Positions 1 through 12,808 of a DNA stretch of 64,000 nt are shown piece by piece. The stretch comes from Ficedula albicollis (taxonomy: Eukaryota; Chordata; Aves; Passeriformes; Muscicapidae): contig NC_021674.1 in NCBI RefSeq assembly GCF_000247815.1, forward strand, positions 33,157,462 to 33,221,461, given 5' to 3'. Positions within the stretch are counted from its first letter, which is position 1, and every line of letters starts with the position of its first letter. Position numbers and translations under genes: made by a program. Below the pieces are notes generated by a model. The model was not told the DNA's origin. It worked only from the letters and a program-made list of their open reading frames with translations, and made no database searches.

Positions 1-3000
1 TATTCCATAGCAGCTATGTTGTCTTCTCATATAAAGTAACTAAACCATACATATAAGCTGAGCCAAACCTGTGGTTGCCATAATACTTCCAAGTAAGGGA
101 GCCAAGAAAGGAGGAACATGAGGAGAGAGAAGACATTTTCCTTCCCTTTATTAGTGTATCACGATAGAAGTTAGCCTAGCCAAATGCAGAGTCCCTATTA
201 TTTAAAATCTGGATCATTACTGGTTTTAACTCCAGGATTTTTTTCTCCTGTAAATCACAGTCTACTTATTGAGCATGTTTCCTTAACAAGTGGCATTGCT
301 GATTTTGGGGAATCCGGCTTTAGTTTTAACATAGACTTGCTGAGCCTAATTAGCTCCCTGGATTAATTGAGTTTCTGTTTTTCAGCTAGCATTTATTAGG
401 AGCTGGCACTGTAATGAGACAGACCACCACGATGCTTTTCATTTTGCTTATCTTTGAGTTTTGTTTGGATGTTTTAAATGGCTGCTTGTGAACGGTATTT
501 GTTTCTGTGCTGAGATTCAAAGTACAGAGGGGAGAAGGATCTTTTTTTTCCATTTTCAGGGTAGTTTTCTCTCTGAAATAATTACTGGCCCTCAGCAGAC
601 CTGTGCTCCTAAACCACCTCCCCTCTCCCACCCCAAAACTTGCACTTGCTGTGACTTTAAGCTATGTCTGGACCTCTGAGCTCTCATAAGAGTAACATAC
701 TGAGCTGTAAGGGTATATGTCTTCTGTTTGGTAATGCCAGAGCTGGGGCAAAGGCTGAGAGGAACTTCTTTCTCTTGTTCGTTGGATTTTTTTAATGAAG
801 CTTATGTGACTCCTTCTCCACTGCTGGCACAAGGCAGGAATGAGAAGATGGAGGAAATGTGTGTCTTTAGAGCTAGGGTGGTGGTGCCCAGCTTAGAGCT
901 GGGCTGGCACTGTCAGAAGCCATGCGGACTTCAGTGTGTAAAGGTAAAAGTGGAGTTGAGTGGTAGCAATGGCTTTACTGGGGAGAGTTCTATTGTGATA
1001 GCAGTCAGCAAGACCTTGAAAACATGGGGGACTTCTGTGTAATTTATGAATAACAGGGTACTCTTGTCAGTTTTGTGGACTGTTTAAGCTTCATCACCTG
1101 TAGAGCAACTTTTATACAAAAGTTACAGCTCTTGAATGAGCCCTTTTTATGGTGAGAGGGGTAGTTCCCTGGCTCTTGGGAGAAGAGGCCAACCCCCATC
1201 TTGCTACATGCTTTCAGATGGTTGTAGAGAATCTACAGTGAGATCTCACCCCAGCCTCCTTTTCTCCAGTCTGAAAAACCACAGTTGCCTCAGCCACTCC
1301 TCATGAGATTTGTGCTCCAAACCCTTCCCCAGCTCCGTTGTCCTTCTCTGGACATGCTCAAGCACCTCAATGTCTTTCTGCAGTGAGGGGCCCAAAACTG
1401 AACTCATTTGTGGTGCAGCCTCACCAATGGGTTTTGTCCTTCTGTCATTGATTTGTTTTTCTGCCTTTGGTAAAAAGAAAGAAAAGATGCTCTTTTGGGC
1501 ATCTGCCACATGCTCACGAGTTGTCACAAGCACAAAGATTGTTCAGCAATATGAAATTTACTCTTAGACAGCAATTGCAGGGGGAACCCCCTACATTTTA
1601 AATGCATTTTATATTAGTAAAATTTAAGGCAAGTCCCATACTTGGCTGCAGCAACCTTTCTCCTGCTCTTGACCTCTTGACTGCTGTAGTGTCACATCCC
1701 TTCCCGATGTCAAGTTCCCCAGTACTGAACCTGAGCCCAGTGTCCCCTCAGTGTGGTCCTTTCAGCTGGCTCCCCCTCTGCCATGAGCACAGTGTTCTGT
1801 GCTAGTGCACCTCATACAAGATACACTAACTGCAGTGGCAGTGGAAATTTCCACTCTGCTTCATTTTCCCTCCCAGGCTAGTCAGTTTCCTCCTGGAACA
1901 AGTCCATTGTCTCCCCAGTGCCTCGTTTCACCAGGTGAAGAATGCCCCAGGTTAAAGGTCCAACACGTTACCCATCTTTCTTGCACTGCCTCATTTTGTT
2001 CTCCTAACAAAGCCAGGCTCACATGGCTGAACCGCCGAGGGCTTTATCTCCCCACCTGGACTCACTTTGCCTGTGCCTACACACATTGCTCCCATTTCCT
2101 CTCTCTTTCTCTATCAAAATTATTACCAGAAAGGAAAGACATAACTAAGCAAACTGTACTGGTTCATAGTGAACTCAGCTGTTACACACCTGTAACATCC
2201 GCTGCTGGGCTTGTGCTTTTCCAGCTATAAACTGTCCTTTGTAGAGATTATTCCCATGTAGTAAGAGCCAAAACCAAATATAGTCTTTATGTGGTTCCTT
2301 TGTTATGTAAACATTTATTACTGTGAATAAAGCAGTGCATCAGCTTAAAGGAGAAGAGTTAAGACTTGATGATCAAAAATGACTGTCATAGTTACTGAGA
2401 TGTTTTCCTTTGACATACCTCTATAAATAATTAGATTACAAGACACCTGAGGGCATACATCATCTGATGCTGTAACAATAACACCTGGAGGGAGTTGACA
2501 ACTTTCTCCTTTTGGCCAAGTGCCTAGGAAAACACTAAGGTATATGATTAATAGATAGCACACTGTCTTGCACTTCCTAAAGCTTAGCTGTACTATAGTA
2601 TTGTCTCCCTTGTGGAATGTTATTATTCCTATTTCTGATGATGCTGCTGTTGTCATTGAATAGCCAAAATCCACATAGTAGTGGGGTGAGAGGAAAGGGA
2701 AAACAAAGAAAATATTTGTTATTAAGGTGGGGGGGATGCAGGAAACAAAACAAAGTATGTAATACAATTGGGTAAATAATTCCACAGAAAAATCATTATT
2801 CTAACTGGAATAACTTCAGCTGGATCTTCCTCTCTGGTATTGCCTCATTTTTGTGAAACAATTCTGTGTTTGTGTCTCCCATACACAGAATAAAATGCTG
2901 GGCAACAAAAATTCCTGCGAATTTCCTGAGCACAATATTTATTCTTATTGCTTCATTTTCTATTCATGAATTCTATTTTGCAGCCCTAAACAAAAGCAAT

Positions 3001-6000
3001 TACCATTTGCCTCTTTTCTATGTAGCTCACTTTGAACACACAGATTTTCTTAAAGCTGGAGGACCTGGCAGAGGAAGATCCAGGAAGGCACTGAGCATTC
3101 TCTGCCGCATCACCTGGCAGCATGATGCAGCAGCCATGCCACATTATGGCCACATTTTGGGGCTGCTCTGCTGGGTGTCAGTGAACAGCTGGGGGGAACT
3201 TGAGTGGGGAGAGGGTCCTTGAAGATCAGGCAGTGAGAGTGGAGGACATTAGTAGGAGGAAGAGGGGGACAGAAGAGGAGTTTAATACTGGAAGAAGGTC
3301 TAGCAATGATGCTGGAGAATGTCAAAGTCTGGTGTAGCTCCTTAGACCACTGCAGGATGAAACTGAGCTCTGCCAGGCTGCTTTGGGGAGGAACTGGGGA
3401 TGAGTGTCACGGTATGAATAAGAACAAGAAAAAAGGTTAGGTGGGGAAAGCCTGGGATAGACACTGTTAGAAGAGTGTAGGATTATCTGATCAGAGAAGA
3501 GCATGTCAAAAAGGATATGAACACATGAGAGCACAGCTTTCCTACAGCGCAGGAAAGGAGCATGTTACTCCCAGGTCTTAGTGCTTTTCTACAGGTAGCA
3601 AATGCTAGCAAAACCCCCTGGTAAATTGTAAGTAATGTTCTCCTTCTCTACTGCTTGTCCAAGCAAAAGGTAGCAGCCAGCTGCTGCTGCCAGCTAGTTT
3701 AGCAATTGAGGCTATTTGATACACCAGAATGTTCCAGGCTTGCTGATGTTTCATTGAAGTGTAACCACAAATCCACATGAAATTACATAAAATACATATA
3801 ATAACAGCATTTGGATCATGAAATCAATTGCTAAAGGGTCAGAAAATTAATGGGTTATGGACTGTGTCCTTTCAGTGTTCTCTGTCCATCTTTTTTGAGA
3901 CAGATAAAAGACCTGCTTTAGACATGACTAAGGACTGTATAGTGATGTGGTCATTGTCAATAAATATATGGAGGATGGGATGGAGGACTGTGGAAGAGAA
4001 GGGAGGTATTCTGAAAGAGCCCAATACTACCTTCAGACTAGTTCTGACAATGTGTTCCTAAAATTTTTAGATGGGCTACTAATTGTATGTTCCTGGTTTT
4101 TTTGGGTATCCTGATTTGAGAATCAGCTGCCCCATTTGTTGTTCAAGATAAGTCTAAGTTAGCTGTACTTTGAATATGAAGACTGTGTAATAATCAATAC
4201 TCTGAAAGATCTGTGCTTCACACCAAACACCTATACTTAATGAAGTCTTCAATGTTTCAGGTGTTATCAGAGGAATATATACCTCACCTCAGAGGCATTC
4301 ATCAGATATTGCATTGACAACCTCCACAGGGAGAAGAAAAAGTGATAAAGAGCCTTTGAAGAAATTGGTCATTCAGAATTCAGAACAGAGTTTGTATAGT
4401 CCTAACAGTAAATAAGGCATAAATCCATACATTGCAAGGCAAGGATTAAATGAAAGATAATGTAACTTATGGTTCAGTGAGCACTGTTTATTCTGTGCAA
4501 GTTTCTTCAGTGTAAGATTCTGTGTTGTTTGAAGTTGAGTATAATTAATCATTCATGAGGAAGGGAAATACAGATATGTATAAGAGGAGCATGAAGATGT
4601 ACATCTTTTCTTCTTACTGAAAGGAAGAACTACATCTTCCTCCTTAGTGACAGGACTAATTTACATTGATCCCAATTTGCCTGGTAGTCTCCGAAGAGAA
4701 GTAGAGAACACTGCTCATTGTAGCACTGCCATCTCTCTCTTTTGGGGAGGTTCAATACCTGCTATGGTTCCTATTGAGAGATTCAGAAAAACAGCAGGAA
4801 AACAGGTAAGTCCTTCAGCTGGAGGGCTGTTATTCTGTGGAATGCACTGAAGCTCTCTGCCTGGCAGTCTGCACCGCTGTGCCATACCTGCTGACAGACA
4901 TCGTAGAGATACCCGAGTTTAGTCTCCTGCACACAGGGCTCTTGCCTCTGGACTTTTCCAGAGCTACAGCTTTGCATGCTTTATTTTTGGTTTTGACCTG
5001 TGTGAGATATATAGGAATAATATTTAGTAGCTTTTTTTCTGTAGCCATGATTGTCTAAGAAGCTGGGCAACAAAAGGTTTACAAGTAAAGGTAATGTATT
5101 TTATTACACCAAGTGATCTAGTTAGAAAAACAATGAGGTGACTTTTAAGTACTGAAAAGTGCAAAATTTACTTACTTACTGATATACAGGCTTTGGAGTC
5201 TGAAGTGTGGTATCCTGACCCCACCTTCAATTTCTTGTGTGTTTTATATCCCCGTAATCATGATGGTTTAGGGTAAATTTCCTGAACTATAAAAATATTA
5301 GTGGATGGGATAGAAATACATTTAAAACGAAGACAGGTATATAAAATGGAGTCATCGTGCTGCTCTGACCTATAATTTTTATTACTTTCGGAGCAGAATA
5401 GAAATACACCATTAGTATTCCTAAAGTTCTCTTATTTGCCATGAAGACATTGATGCATTTCACTCTGCTGCTGTGAGAAATCTGGGACCTTCTGCTAGCC
5501 AGCCTCTGCTTAACACAGTGAGCAACATACATCTAGGAGCAGCATATTCTCTGCTTTCTGTAAAAGTTCCTGTGCCTTAGTTTGGTTTGCAGAATCAGAG
5601 GATCAACAAAGGTCTTGATTCTCAAAGCCTTTCCAGTGCAGAGGTGGAGACCTCCTCTTGGTAAAACCTCTGCTTTCACAGGAAATTTTGCATTTCCAAA
5701 TAACAGCTCACAAATGACCTAATGAAATAATTCATAGCCTTTCATTTTTTTCAGGCAGAAATATTATGCCAGCACTCAGAAGAACAAAGCATCTACTTTG
5801 TGTCTCACACTGACTGCCAAGCAAATTTCAGTGAGACATCCAGAACATTTTACCAATCTTTTAATTGAAGAGGATAGAGTGAGTTAAAAAATTAGGCCAC
5901 ACAGTTTTGTGTCTTATATTCTCTTTTATTTTCCTTCATTCTTTTCTTCAGAAGTTAGTAGGTGAGAGCTGAACTTGTCTTATGACAATGTCCAGATTTG

Positions 6001-8016
6001 ACAAAAAATCTGTGTTTAGTAACTTTATTCCTCTTTATGTTTTTCAGTGTACAGTAGTGACTTGAGATGAAGGTGAAGTTGAGAGTCAAGATGTAGCTTG
6101 TGCTGAATTAACAGACTGAAATTAGAAATCAGTGCTAGCTGGGCTTTTTACTGCTAGGTTCATGCTTCAATCCTTTACAAATCTGCCCTTTATTTCCCAT
6201 CCGTGTCAGAGGATGAATTATAAATAGATATTTCTTCAGTATCGTTATTTTTCTTGCAAGTGGGTATTTCAGTACAAGGCAGATGTCACAGATTATTTTA
6301 CATTCCTAATGCATACACCTCTAGGAGAGCCATGCCTCAGTGCTGATGCTGGCTGCATGGTAATGCATTCTCAGGAGACCAACATGCTTAGAATGTATTC
6401 TTTTGCACTTTCCCCTGTCGTCTCATGTTTTGCTATGATAGAAGCACTGGCAGATGAAAGGCTTGTTATTGATTTCTGTGGAGGTGTTAATAATTTCCAT
6501 GTTACTCTGCATTGGAGCGGCAGTAACTGATGTACAAAATTTGACATCTTAATTATTCCGTGATGGAAAGGAGGGACACTAACCTGAGACACAGCAGCCT
6601 AGTAACTCTGGATCTGTGGATTCAAAGCAAGCTTAGGTCACAAGTGAAAGGAGTGAGGCTGTCTCAGTATAGTCTTTATGGATGTTGTTTGCTTCTCAAA
6701 GACACTGGACTGTCTTCAATGTGTCTGGAGCAGATGGAAGCAGAAGTCCTGAAACAAACAATGTTTTATTTTCAGTATTTCTAGTCGACCTGAAACTGCA
6801 GGTACTAGAAGCCTCAGAAGATGAGAACTGTCCAGAGCTATTGCATCAAAGTATGCAGCCCAAATGCTGTTGTTTATTCAATCAAAAAGAGAGGTCCAAG
6901 AGTTTTGGTGTTTGCCCATTGGTCCCATCCAGTAGTCATAGCTTCAGTTCCCAGCAGTTGCAGCTTTATGCAGAAATCTCAAGTGAATCAACAAGGACAC
7001 ACATGCACCATAGGTTGTTTGCAGATATTTAACAGTGAGCCCTAAAAATCCAATCTGTAGCCACTGAAGGTATCACCATCCTTACAATGCAATTCCTTTA
7101 GTGATAGAAAAATATCAGGCTGTTGCTATCTTTGTTTCCAAATGTATGTAGCCGTCATCCACAACCTTTAGCATAGGGGAGACACTCTTTAAGACAATGC
7201 CATTTCCCAAATAACCATCCAGCTGACCTCTACACCATAGAGCTAAAGGTCTCCTTAAAAATTGTATGTTGTGCATTTTTGACTACAGGATTAGTCAGGG
7301 CCACCTCAAAAGTATTATATATGCATCATTATTCTGTTAAAATTCATATTTTCAGTCCATTCGCAGACAGCTCCATAATAAGGCATCAGCATTTCAAAAG
7401 CTATCAGATGCTGAACAATAGAGTAAATGGCAAGAACAGAAAATTTGATTTCTGCCTCAGTGAAAGAAAAGATCTAATATGAAAGAACAATTGTGTGAAG
7501 TTTGAAGACTTGATTGGTTTTTATTTTACCAGCATCATCCAAAATTGACTTCAGTGACTTAACTGTTATTAATATCAAGTTACCCAATGCCCTAGAAGGC
7601 AACAAAAAATTGTGTTCTCTAATCTAATCCAGTACCCTCTTGTCCCCCAGAGCTGGGCCAGGGTTTGTCTGTGCACTGTGCACTTGAAAAGAGCAGCAGT
7701 TTGATGTTTGCTGCTGTGGCTCCTTAGCAGTCTCCAGTGCTGGTCTGCATCTCTCTGTTGGCAATAGTAACAAAGGAGAAGGACTGAGACCAAAAGGAGA
7801 CAGAAAAGGGGAAGTGGGAAGAAAAAAGAAGTTTGAATTGTAGTCCAGGGTCTTTCAGCATGCTCAGCTGCACAATATAGTGCAAACCTGAGGAAGGAAA
7901 TAATTAGGATTCCATTAAAAAGAGGCGAAGATAACTTGCCAAGACCCACGTTACATCATGGTGGCCAAAGTGAAACCTTGCTGGCTAATGTAGCCTTAAT
8001 TAATTTTATTTTGCAG
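1..8016 (+). other. KIF26B: KIF26B intron (3' part), upstream of the first visible exon
   Basis: No exon is recognisable before 8017. The stretch is AT-rich, ends in a polypyrimidine-poor but valid ttgcag acceptor at 8011-8016, and is read as the 3' part of a KIF26B intron because the first exon starts inside the kinesin motor domain. A CR1 fragment lies at about 1236-1450. The short open frames here have no codon bias, family match or splice context that I can see. The part of KIF26B encoding roughly the first 740 residues (judged from the human length of about 2108) must lie upstream of the window. Confidence 0.75.
1236..1450 (-). mobile_element. CR1 LINE fragment (reverse-transcriptase ORF end)
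   Basis: Read on the minus strand this segment encodes a decayed CR1 ORF2 C-terminus. It contains [17 protein letters not shown] followed by a form of the family's ending SLEKRRL (here FRLEKRRLG). CR1 is the dominant LINE of birds and its copies are usually 5'-truncated. Several substitutions and the lack of a clean 3' tail suggest an old copy. It lies inside a KIF26B intron and has no host coding role. Confidence 0.75.
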
Positions 8017-8179
8017 AGACAGCAAGCTGACCATGTTGCTCCGAGAGTCCTTGGGGAATATGAACTGCCGCACCACGATGATAGCTCACATTTCAGCTGC
8101 TGCAGGGAACTATGCCGAGACGCTCTCCACCATCCAGATTGCCTCGAGGGTCCTCAGGATGAAGAAAAAGAAAACTAAG
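8017..8179 (+). CDS. KIF26B: KIF26B exon: C-terminal end of the kinesin motor domain
   Basis: The exon follows a ttgcag acceptor and ends before gtaaga. The first base completes an Arg codon begun in the preceding exon. The remaining 54 codons begin [17 protein letters not shown] and end [11 protein letters not shown]. The SKLT-LL--SLG block is the conserved late kinesin motor segment, and the [20 protein letters not shown] stretch is the final helix region. The KIF26 group (related to C. elegans VAB-8) is divergent and is thought not to be an ordinary ATP-driven transporter. KIF26B binds microtubules and acts in cell adhesion and polarity, kidney bud development and Wnt5a-ROR signalling. It splices in phase 0 to 9289, giving KTK-YTS across the junction. 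The identification rests on close similarity to remembered human KIF26B. Confidence 0.95.
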
Positions 8180-9288
8180 GTAAGACGATGTGCAGCTCCC
8201 TTCTTGTAATGATGGAGGAAGGAGCAAGAAGGACCGTGAAGGATCCTTAACTGGGTATAGCAGTATGTAACTAAATCAGTAATCAGTTCCAAAGTGTATG
8301 TGTTGTATGTACCCAGTCCTAGGCAAGTATCAGAGAGCAATATCAGAGGGGTAAATGCTTCAGCTTCAGAGGAGTAAGTTCAGACACATCTATTGTAGCA
8401 GGTTTGTAAGCTGACCTTGTTTAATAATATAGCTGTCAGGGAGCATTTATTTTCCTTTATGCTCTTAGTGCTAATGAAATAATAAGGAGTGAAACTGCTG
8501 TAGAGTTAAAGAAAATTGGGATTAATTAAGAATTAGATTCTCTGTGCTTCTCAGAGAGAGTGGAAGCAAAATAAATGCAGAACAATTGTGTCCAATGCCA
8601 GCATTGAGGACCTTTTTATTCTTACTGCTTCTAAATATGGGTGATAGATTTTCCAAGAAGTAGAGTCAAGATGGACTATATCCATTTTCATGTTAGAGAG
8701 TTCTGGTTGCTTCTGTGCAACTTATGGTGTGAATTGGGCAGAATAAGTGAATTTCATGCATTTAATTTGAACTGGCAAACTAACAAAAGCTTTGTCAATT
8801 GATTGAAGAGAGACAAATGGAGGGTTCAGTCTACACACCATCAGAGCACTGTGTCTCCAGGGACCTCTGAGTGCACGTTATATAATTCCACACACTGATA
8901 GTATGGGGTCATATGTAATGAGGTTTTCTTGCTCCTCTTCAAATACACAAATGTACACTCACATACACAAAATCAGCAAAGCCTTTGCCAAATATCTGAT
9001 TTCTTTGGTCAGGCTCGGTTAAGGGAGATATCTTAATCCATATGTTTAGTACTTTTTTTTTTGTTAGTCTTATGATTTTAAGTGAGACTCAGAGCTGGGG
9101 CTTTGGGTTCTCCATTGACCATAGCTATGTGTTTGCTCTAGGGCTGTGGATAAGCAGCTTCAGAGCTCTGTGCCTTAGTTTAGAGATCTCACAGTTCATG
9201 TATGACCACGAATTTGTTGTGTATGCAGTTTGTGCAAGGAGCAGCTTGCAATGCTGAAATGTCATAGACACTCTCTCTCATGTTGCAG
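8180..9288 (+). other. KIF26B: KIF26B intron, 1109 bp
   Basis: GT-AG intron: gtaaga at 8180 and tgttgcag ending at 9288, phase 0. No coding sequence or clear mobile element is seen. A segment around 9115-9180 weakly resembles the core of a MIR SINE in reverse orientation, but too weakly to call. Confidence 0.85.
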
Positions 9289-12200
9289 TACACATCAAGT
9301 TCTTCTGGAGGAGAGAGCTCTTGTGAGGAGGGCCGGATGCGGAGGCCAACCCAGCTGAGGCCTTTCCATTCTAGAAACACTGTGGACCCAGACTTCCCTA
9401 TTTTGCATTTATCAAGTGATCCTGATTATTCATCCAGCAGCGAGCAGTCGTGTGACACGGTGATCTACGTTGGCCCCAATGGCACTGCCCTTTCTGACAA
9501 GGAGCTGACGGATAACGAGGGTCCCCCTGACTTCGTTCCCATCGTTCCTGCTCTGCAAAAGACCAAAAATGAGGGCAGGTTGGAGGAAGTTAGTGAATCA
9601 GGGCCCAGCACATCTGAAAGAGACTGCCTGAAGTGCAACACCTTTGCAGAGCTCCAGGAGAGACTGGATTGCATAGATGGCAGTGAAGAGACCGACAAAT
9701 TTCCCTTTGAAGAGATGCCTGCTCAATTTAGCTCAGACCAGATGTCTAAGTGTGCTGTCTCAAGCCAGCTGGCAGAGCTTAGCCACTTACCAGAGTCAGA
9801 TAAGGAAGATACCATGCCAGAATGTCAGCATCCTGATAGAGAAGCCAAGGAAAATACAAATACAACGCCCAGCAAAACTAGGAGAAATCACTCCCCTGTT
9901 CCTTCTGGAGCTCTTACCAATCTTTCAACTCCTCCTTCTCCCAGAAGCGTAACAGGCAGCTCTAGTAAAGAGCTTAACTCTTGCCAGTTAGCACACAGCA
10001 CCAGCTTGCAGAGCAGCAGAGAAGGGCTCAACACCTGTGGATTTGTGGAAGGCAAACCTCGGCCAATGGGTTCACCCCGGCTTGGCATTGCGAGCCTCTC
10101 AAAGACATCTGAGTATAAACCACCAACTTCTCCCTCCCAGAGGTGCAAGGTCTATACACAGAAAGGAGTTCTGCCCAGCTCCACTCCCCCACCAGCTCCC
10201 CTGAGTAAGGATGCTGCCATGACATCTACTGAATCTTTATTGCAGCCAGAAATCCGGACCCCACCAGTAGGCATGAGCCCTCAGATCATGAAAAAGTCAG
10301 TGTCATCCAACAATGGGGATTTTGAAGAGTCTGTTCTCAATGAAGATCAGCAACAAAGCATTTCTCCAGAATCCAAGAAGGAGATTCTGAGCACAACCAT
10401 GGTGACTGTGCAGCAGCCACTGGAGCTGAATGGAGAGGATGAGCTTGTGTTCACCCTTGTGGAAGAGCTGACCATTAGTGGTGTCCTTGACAATGGGCGC
10501 CCGACCAGTATCATCAGTTTTAACAGTGACTGCTCTGTGCAGGCTTTGGCCTCTGGCTCTAGGCCAGTCAGTATCATCAGCAGCATCTCTGAAGATCTTG
10601 AATGTTATTCCAGTGCAGCTCCTGTGTCTGAAGTCAGCATCACACAGTTCCTTCCTCTTCCAAAGCTGAGTCTGGATGACAAACCCCAAGACGATGGCAG
10701 CAGGCGCTCATCCATCAGCTCGTGGTTGAGTGAAATGAGCACGGGGAGTGATGGTGAACAGTCGTGCCACAGCTTCATAGCCCAGGCGTGCTATGGGCAT
10801 GGGGAAGCTATGGCAGAACCCCCCGTCTCCGAGTTTGCAAGCACCATACAAAGTGCCAGCATGATCTGTGTAAGTGACAAACAGAAGTCAGTGACTGACA
10901 ACATGCTTATACTGTCGGAAATGGGGGAGGAAGCTTTCGGCAAAGTGCCACCTATCAAAGGCTGTAAAATATCAGCTCTAGGCAAAACTACTGTCACAAT
11001 CAAAAACACAGCAAGTCTTAGCAGCTGTGAAGGCTACATCCCGATGAAGACGAACATTACCGTGTATCCATGCATTGCTGTTAATTCCTTCAAAGCTCAA
11101 GACACTGATGATGCTGCACCAGCTGTAACTGCAGACCCAAAGGCTGTTCATCCCCATGATGGGAAAGAACCCGCTGCTAAGAAGGTTATCAAATTTGAAG
11201 ACCCTTGGTTGAAGAGGGAAGATGATGTTAAAAAGGACACCTCTGGGAGCAGTGACGGGCCAAGGCCTGATACAGTCGCTGTTTCAGCTAAGCCTGAGCA
11301 CAGCACAAAACAGTCCTCTGTGGACAGGTTTAGCACCAGCAGTGGGGATGCCTCTATTTCCCCAGGCTCTGACAGTCTAAAAAGGATTGTGGATGGGTGT
11401 GAGGTGGCAGCATCCAGCTCTGCAACCCAAAGCCCTGTTCATTCCAGTGATGGCTTTAAGAATTGTAGCCTCCCTCGAGGGCTCGCAAAGGCAAGCAAGG
11501 TGGAGGAATCTGACAGTCATCTCCATCCTACTTCTACGGACAGCAGTGGAGTCAGTTCTCCTGCCCTCCCCCAGTTTTCTAAGGCTAGTCTTGAAAAGAA
11601 AATGGCCTCTCCCAAGCACTGCATACTCACTCGTCCCAAAGGGACCCCTCCTCTGCCACCTGTGAGAAAATCGAGCTTGGATCAGAAGAACAGAGCGAGC
11701 CCCCAGCACAGTGCAGCCAGCAGCACCACGAGCAGTCCCTCCAGCCAGCCTGTGTCCTTCCTGGCCAGCTTCCCCGAGGAGCAGAATGCCAAACAAAAAG
11801 GCCCTGCCATAGACAGCAGCATCAACAACAGCAGCAGCAAGCTCTTCAGTGCCAAGCTGGAGCAGCTCGCCAGCAGGACCAACTCCCTCGGGAGGTCCAC
11901 AGGAAGCCACTACGAGTGCTTGTCGCTGGAAAGAGCAGAAAGTCTGTCCTCTGTGAGCTCCAAAATGAGCCCTGGCAGAGACACCACCATGCCCAGGGCT
12001 GGAAGGAGCCTCAGCCGCAGTGCCATGTCCTCCCCCACCAACTCGGGCCTCTCTCAGTCCGCAGGTGCCTCCCCAAAAGCCAGCCAGTCCAAGATCTCTG
12101 CTGTCAGCAAGCTCCTGCTGGCAAGTCCCAAGGCCCGCAGCCTCTCAGCCTCCGCCACCAAAACGCTCAGCTTCTCCACCAAGTCCCTGCCCCAGTCGGT

Positions 12201-12715
12201 GGGGCAGAGCTCCAGTTTGCCCCCAAGCGGGAAGAACATGTCCTGGTCAATGCAGTCCCTGGGCAGAAGCCGGGGCTCCAGCCTTGCTTCCAAGCTGCCC
12301 CTCCGAGCCGTCAATGGGCGGATTTCAGAGCTGCTCCAAGGCAGCGCCAGTGCCAGGGGCGCGCAGGGGAGCCTGGAGCCGGAGGAGCGCGGGGCCCTTC
12401 CCGGGGACGAGAAGCCAGCTGTTCACATGCTGCCCTCGCCTTACAGCAAGATCACCCCTCCTCGCAAACCCCACCGCTGCAGCAGCGGCCACGGCAGCGA
12501 CAACAGCAGCGTGCTGAGCGGGGAGCTGCCCCCTGCCATGGGGAAAACAGCCCTCTTCTACCACAGCGGGGGCAGCAGCGGCTACGAGAGCATGATGAGG
12601 GACAGCGAGGCCACGGGGAGCGCCTCATCAGCGCAGGACTCCATGAGCGAGAACAGCAGCTCCGCCAGCGGCCGGTGCCGCAGCCTCAAAACCCCAAAGA
12701 AGCGACTGAATGCAG
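9289..12715 (+). CDS. KIF26B: KIF26B giant exon (Ser/Pro-rich disordered tail)
   Basis: This 3427-bp exon is open throughout and encodes about 1142 residues, more than half of the protein. The acceptor is tgttgcag and the donor is AATGCAG|gtgagc, ending one base into a Gly codon. It opens with [20 protein letters not shown], followed by the conserved acidic [20 protein letters not shown] block. Further on are an [16 protein letters not shown] block, repeated [17 protein letters not shown] motifs, many Ser-Pro sites, [10 protein letters not shown], and near the end [18 protein letters not shown] and [11 protein letters not shown]. No folded domain is apparent; Ser, Pro and basic clusters suggest a phosphorylated, disordered scaffold. 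From memory the human protein matches block by block, with divergent Ser-rich linkers. The ATG at 9280 lies in the intron and is not a start codon. GC content rises in the last 700 bp. Confidence 0.96.
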
Positions 12716-12808
12716 GTGAGCTTGTAGTGCTGGCAGAGGGACACAGACCAAAAAGAAGCGACTGAATGCAGGTGAGCTTGTGGTGCTGGCAGAGGGACAC
12801 AGACCAAA
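12696..12808 (+). repeat. KIF26B: 56-bp tandem duplication spanning the KIF26B splice donor
   Basis: Positions 12696-12751 and 12752-12807 are direct copies with one visible mismatch (gtagtg against gtggtg). Each copy carries the last 20 exonic bases, the donor AATGCAG|gtgagc and about 36 intronic bases. The first donor cuts after 12715. The second would cut after 12771 and adds 56 bases, which shifts the frame. The extended frame hits TGA at 12763-12765, before the second donor. The first donor must therefore be used for full-length protein. Confidence 0.93.

Noticed and set aside
2345..2785. 146-codon minus-strand open frame in the first intron
   Set aside because: Hydrophobic, low-complexity peptide with no domain, no flanking splice sites noticed and no codon bias; chance frame in AT-rich intron.
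9040..9180. Possible reverse MIR element in the 1.1-kb KIF26B intron
   Set aside because: Only a loose resemblance around ctctgtgccttagtttag; too weak to separate from chance.
9280..9288. ATG at 9280 as the start of a 1161-codon single-exon gene
   Set aside because: These nine bases are the end of an intron (ttgcag acceptor). The frame continues from the motor-domain exon at 8017-8179, and the last 50 bases of the open frame lie beyond the splice donor.
11377..12719. Antisense and out-of-frame open frames over the giant KIF26B exon (for example 11377-11910 minus and 11916-12719 plus)
   Set aside because: Shadows of GC-rich coding sequence. They show no conserved domain, and the KIF26B frame explains the codon pattern.
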